From the NCBI GenBank assembly GCA_945788545.1, contig CALZMK010000090.1, positions 1 to 6,516 of the forward strand: a stretch of DNA of 6,516 bases. The letters are read 5' to 3'. The notes under the pieces were generated by a model. The model did not search any database. It had not been told where the DNA came from and was given only the letters and a program-made list of their open reading frames with translations. The DNA comes from an uncultured Prevotella sp. GTDB taxonomy: Bacteria > Bacteroidota > Bacteroidia > Bacteroidales > Bacteroidaceae. A program made the translations under genes and the position numbers. Shown piece after piece: positions 6,179 through 6,516 of this stretch (positions are counted from its first letter, which is position 1; the number at the start of each line of letters is the position of its first letter).

Positions 6179-6516
6179 ATGAAGGTATTGAAATTCGGCG
6201 GAACATCCGTAGGTTCCGTAGAAAGTATTTTGAGTTTGAAGAACATCGTTGAGCATCAGTCTCAGCCTGTCATTGTCGTGGTGAGCGCATTGGGCGGCAT
6301 CACCGACAAGCTTATTGCCACGTCGAAGCTCGCCGTCAAGGGCGACGAGGCTTATCGTGACGAGTTTGAAGCTATGGTAACACGTCATCACACGATGATC
6401 GCGGCCATCATAACCGACGAGAAGAAACGAACTCAATTGCTGGCAACAGTGGACGCACTGCTTGACCAGCTTCGCTCTATATATTATGGTGTATATCTCA
6501 TTCGCGACCTCAGTCC
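6179..6516 (+). CDS. thrA: Aspartate kinase, probably bifunctional aspartokinase/homoserine dehydrogenase, N-terminal 112 residues (truncated)
   Basis: The ATG at 6179 opens a frame that stays open to the window end (112 codons plus two bases). Aspartate kinase phosphorylates L-aspartate, the first step towards threonine, methionine and lysine, in the cytoplasm. The N-terminus carries the catalytic KFGGTSVGS motif (residues 5-13) that contacts ATP and aspartate, followed by the strand and glycine turn IVVVSALGGITDKL (32-45). The segment after it (YRDEFEAMVTRHH, then GVYLIRDLS at 104-112) resembles the bifunctional ThrA proteins of Bacteroidota more than short LysC enzymes, though the dehydrogenase half lies outside the window. 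The gene is divergent from the bat operon and has its own promoter about 27 nt upstream; no functional link to bat is implied. A monofunctional aspartokinase is the alternative. Confidence 0.9.
   Translation, partial: MKVLKFGGTSVGSVESILSLKNIVEHQSQPVIVVVSALGGITDKLIATSKLAVKGDEAYRDEFEAMVTRHHTMIAAIITDEKKRTQLLATVDALLDQLRSIYYGVYLIRDLS

Noticed and set aside
1..6516. A new defence or mobile system
   Set aside because: MoxR-VWA modules occur in some defence islands, but gene order and protein features here match the known Bat operon, with housekeeping aspartokinase alongside and no transposase, integrase, nuclease or repeat array.

Overview
The window looks like a chromosomal segment from a Bacteroidota bacterium, most likely order Bacteroidales and possibly a Prevotella or Bacteroides relative. 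The basis is the gene content (the Bat, or 'Bacteroides aerotolerance', operon), the lack of Shine-Dalgarno sequences, and promoters of the Bacteroidota type (TAnnTTTG). Coding regions have moderate GC; the one long intergenic region is strongly AT-rich. No mobile element, CRISPR array, tRNA or rRNA was seen.

Layout. Positions 5928 down to 1 (minus strand) hold a tightly packed operon transcribed right to left: moxR-type AAA+ ATPase (4933-5928), DUF58 protein with a VWA fold (4056-4925), a BatD-like membrane protein (2982-4052), batA (1976-2974), a single reading frame joining batB to batC (268-1968), and the first 80 codons of batD (1-242, running off the window). Gaps between genes are 7, 3, 7, 7 and 25 nt, so one transcript is expected. 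Positions 5929-6178 are a divergent intergenic region with a candidate promoter for each side. Positions 6179-6516 (plus strand) are the start of a gene for aspartate kinase, most likely bifunctional aspartokinase/homoserine dehydrogenase (thrA), truncated by the window end.

How the genes fit together. MoxR ATPases are thought to act as chaperone-like remodelers of VWA (MIDAS) proteins. Here a cytosolic ATPase is encoded with a soluble DUF58/VWA protein, two membrane-anchored VWA proteins (BatA, BatB) with intact metal-site motifs, a TPR protein (BatC) and two BatD-type envelope proteins. Membrane topology judged from hydrophobic segments and basic residues places the BatA and BatB VWA domains and the BatC TPR domain in the periplasm. 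An envelope assembly or stress function is the usual interpretation of this operon; the original 'aerotolerance' role is not established mechanistically.

The system itself is known. The less ordinary points are the in-frame joining of batB and batC with a plausible internal GTG start for a separate BatC, the lysine/glutamine/aspartate-rich tract with an in-phase 11-nt repeat in the BatC tail, the TTG start of the BatD-like gene two codons after an in-frame TAG, and a perfect 15-nt dyad overlapping the candidate -7 element of the operon promoter.
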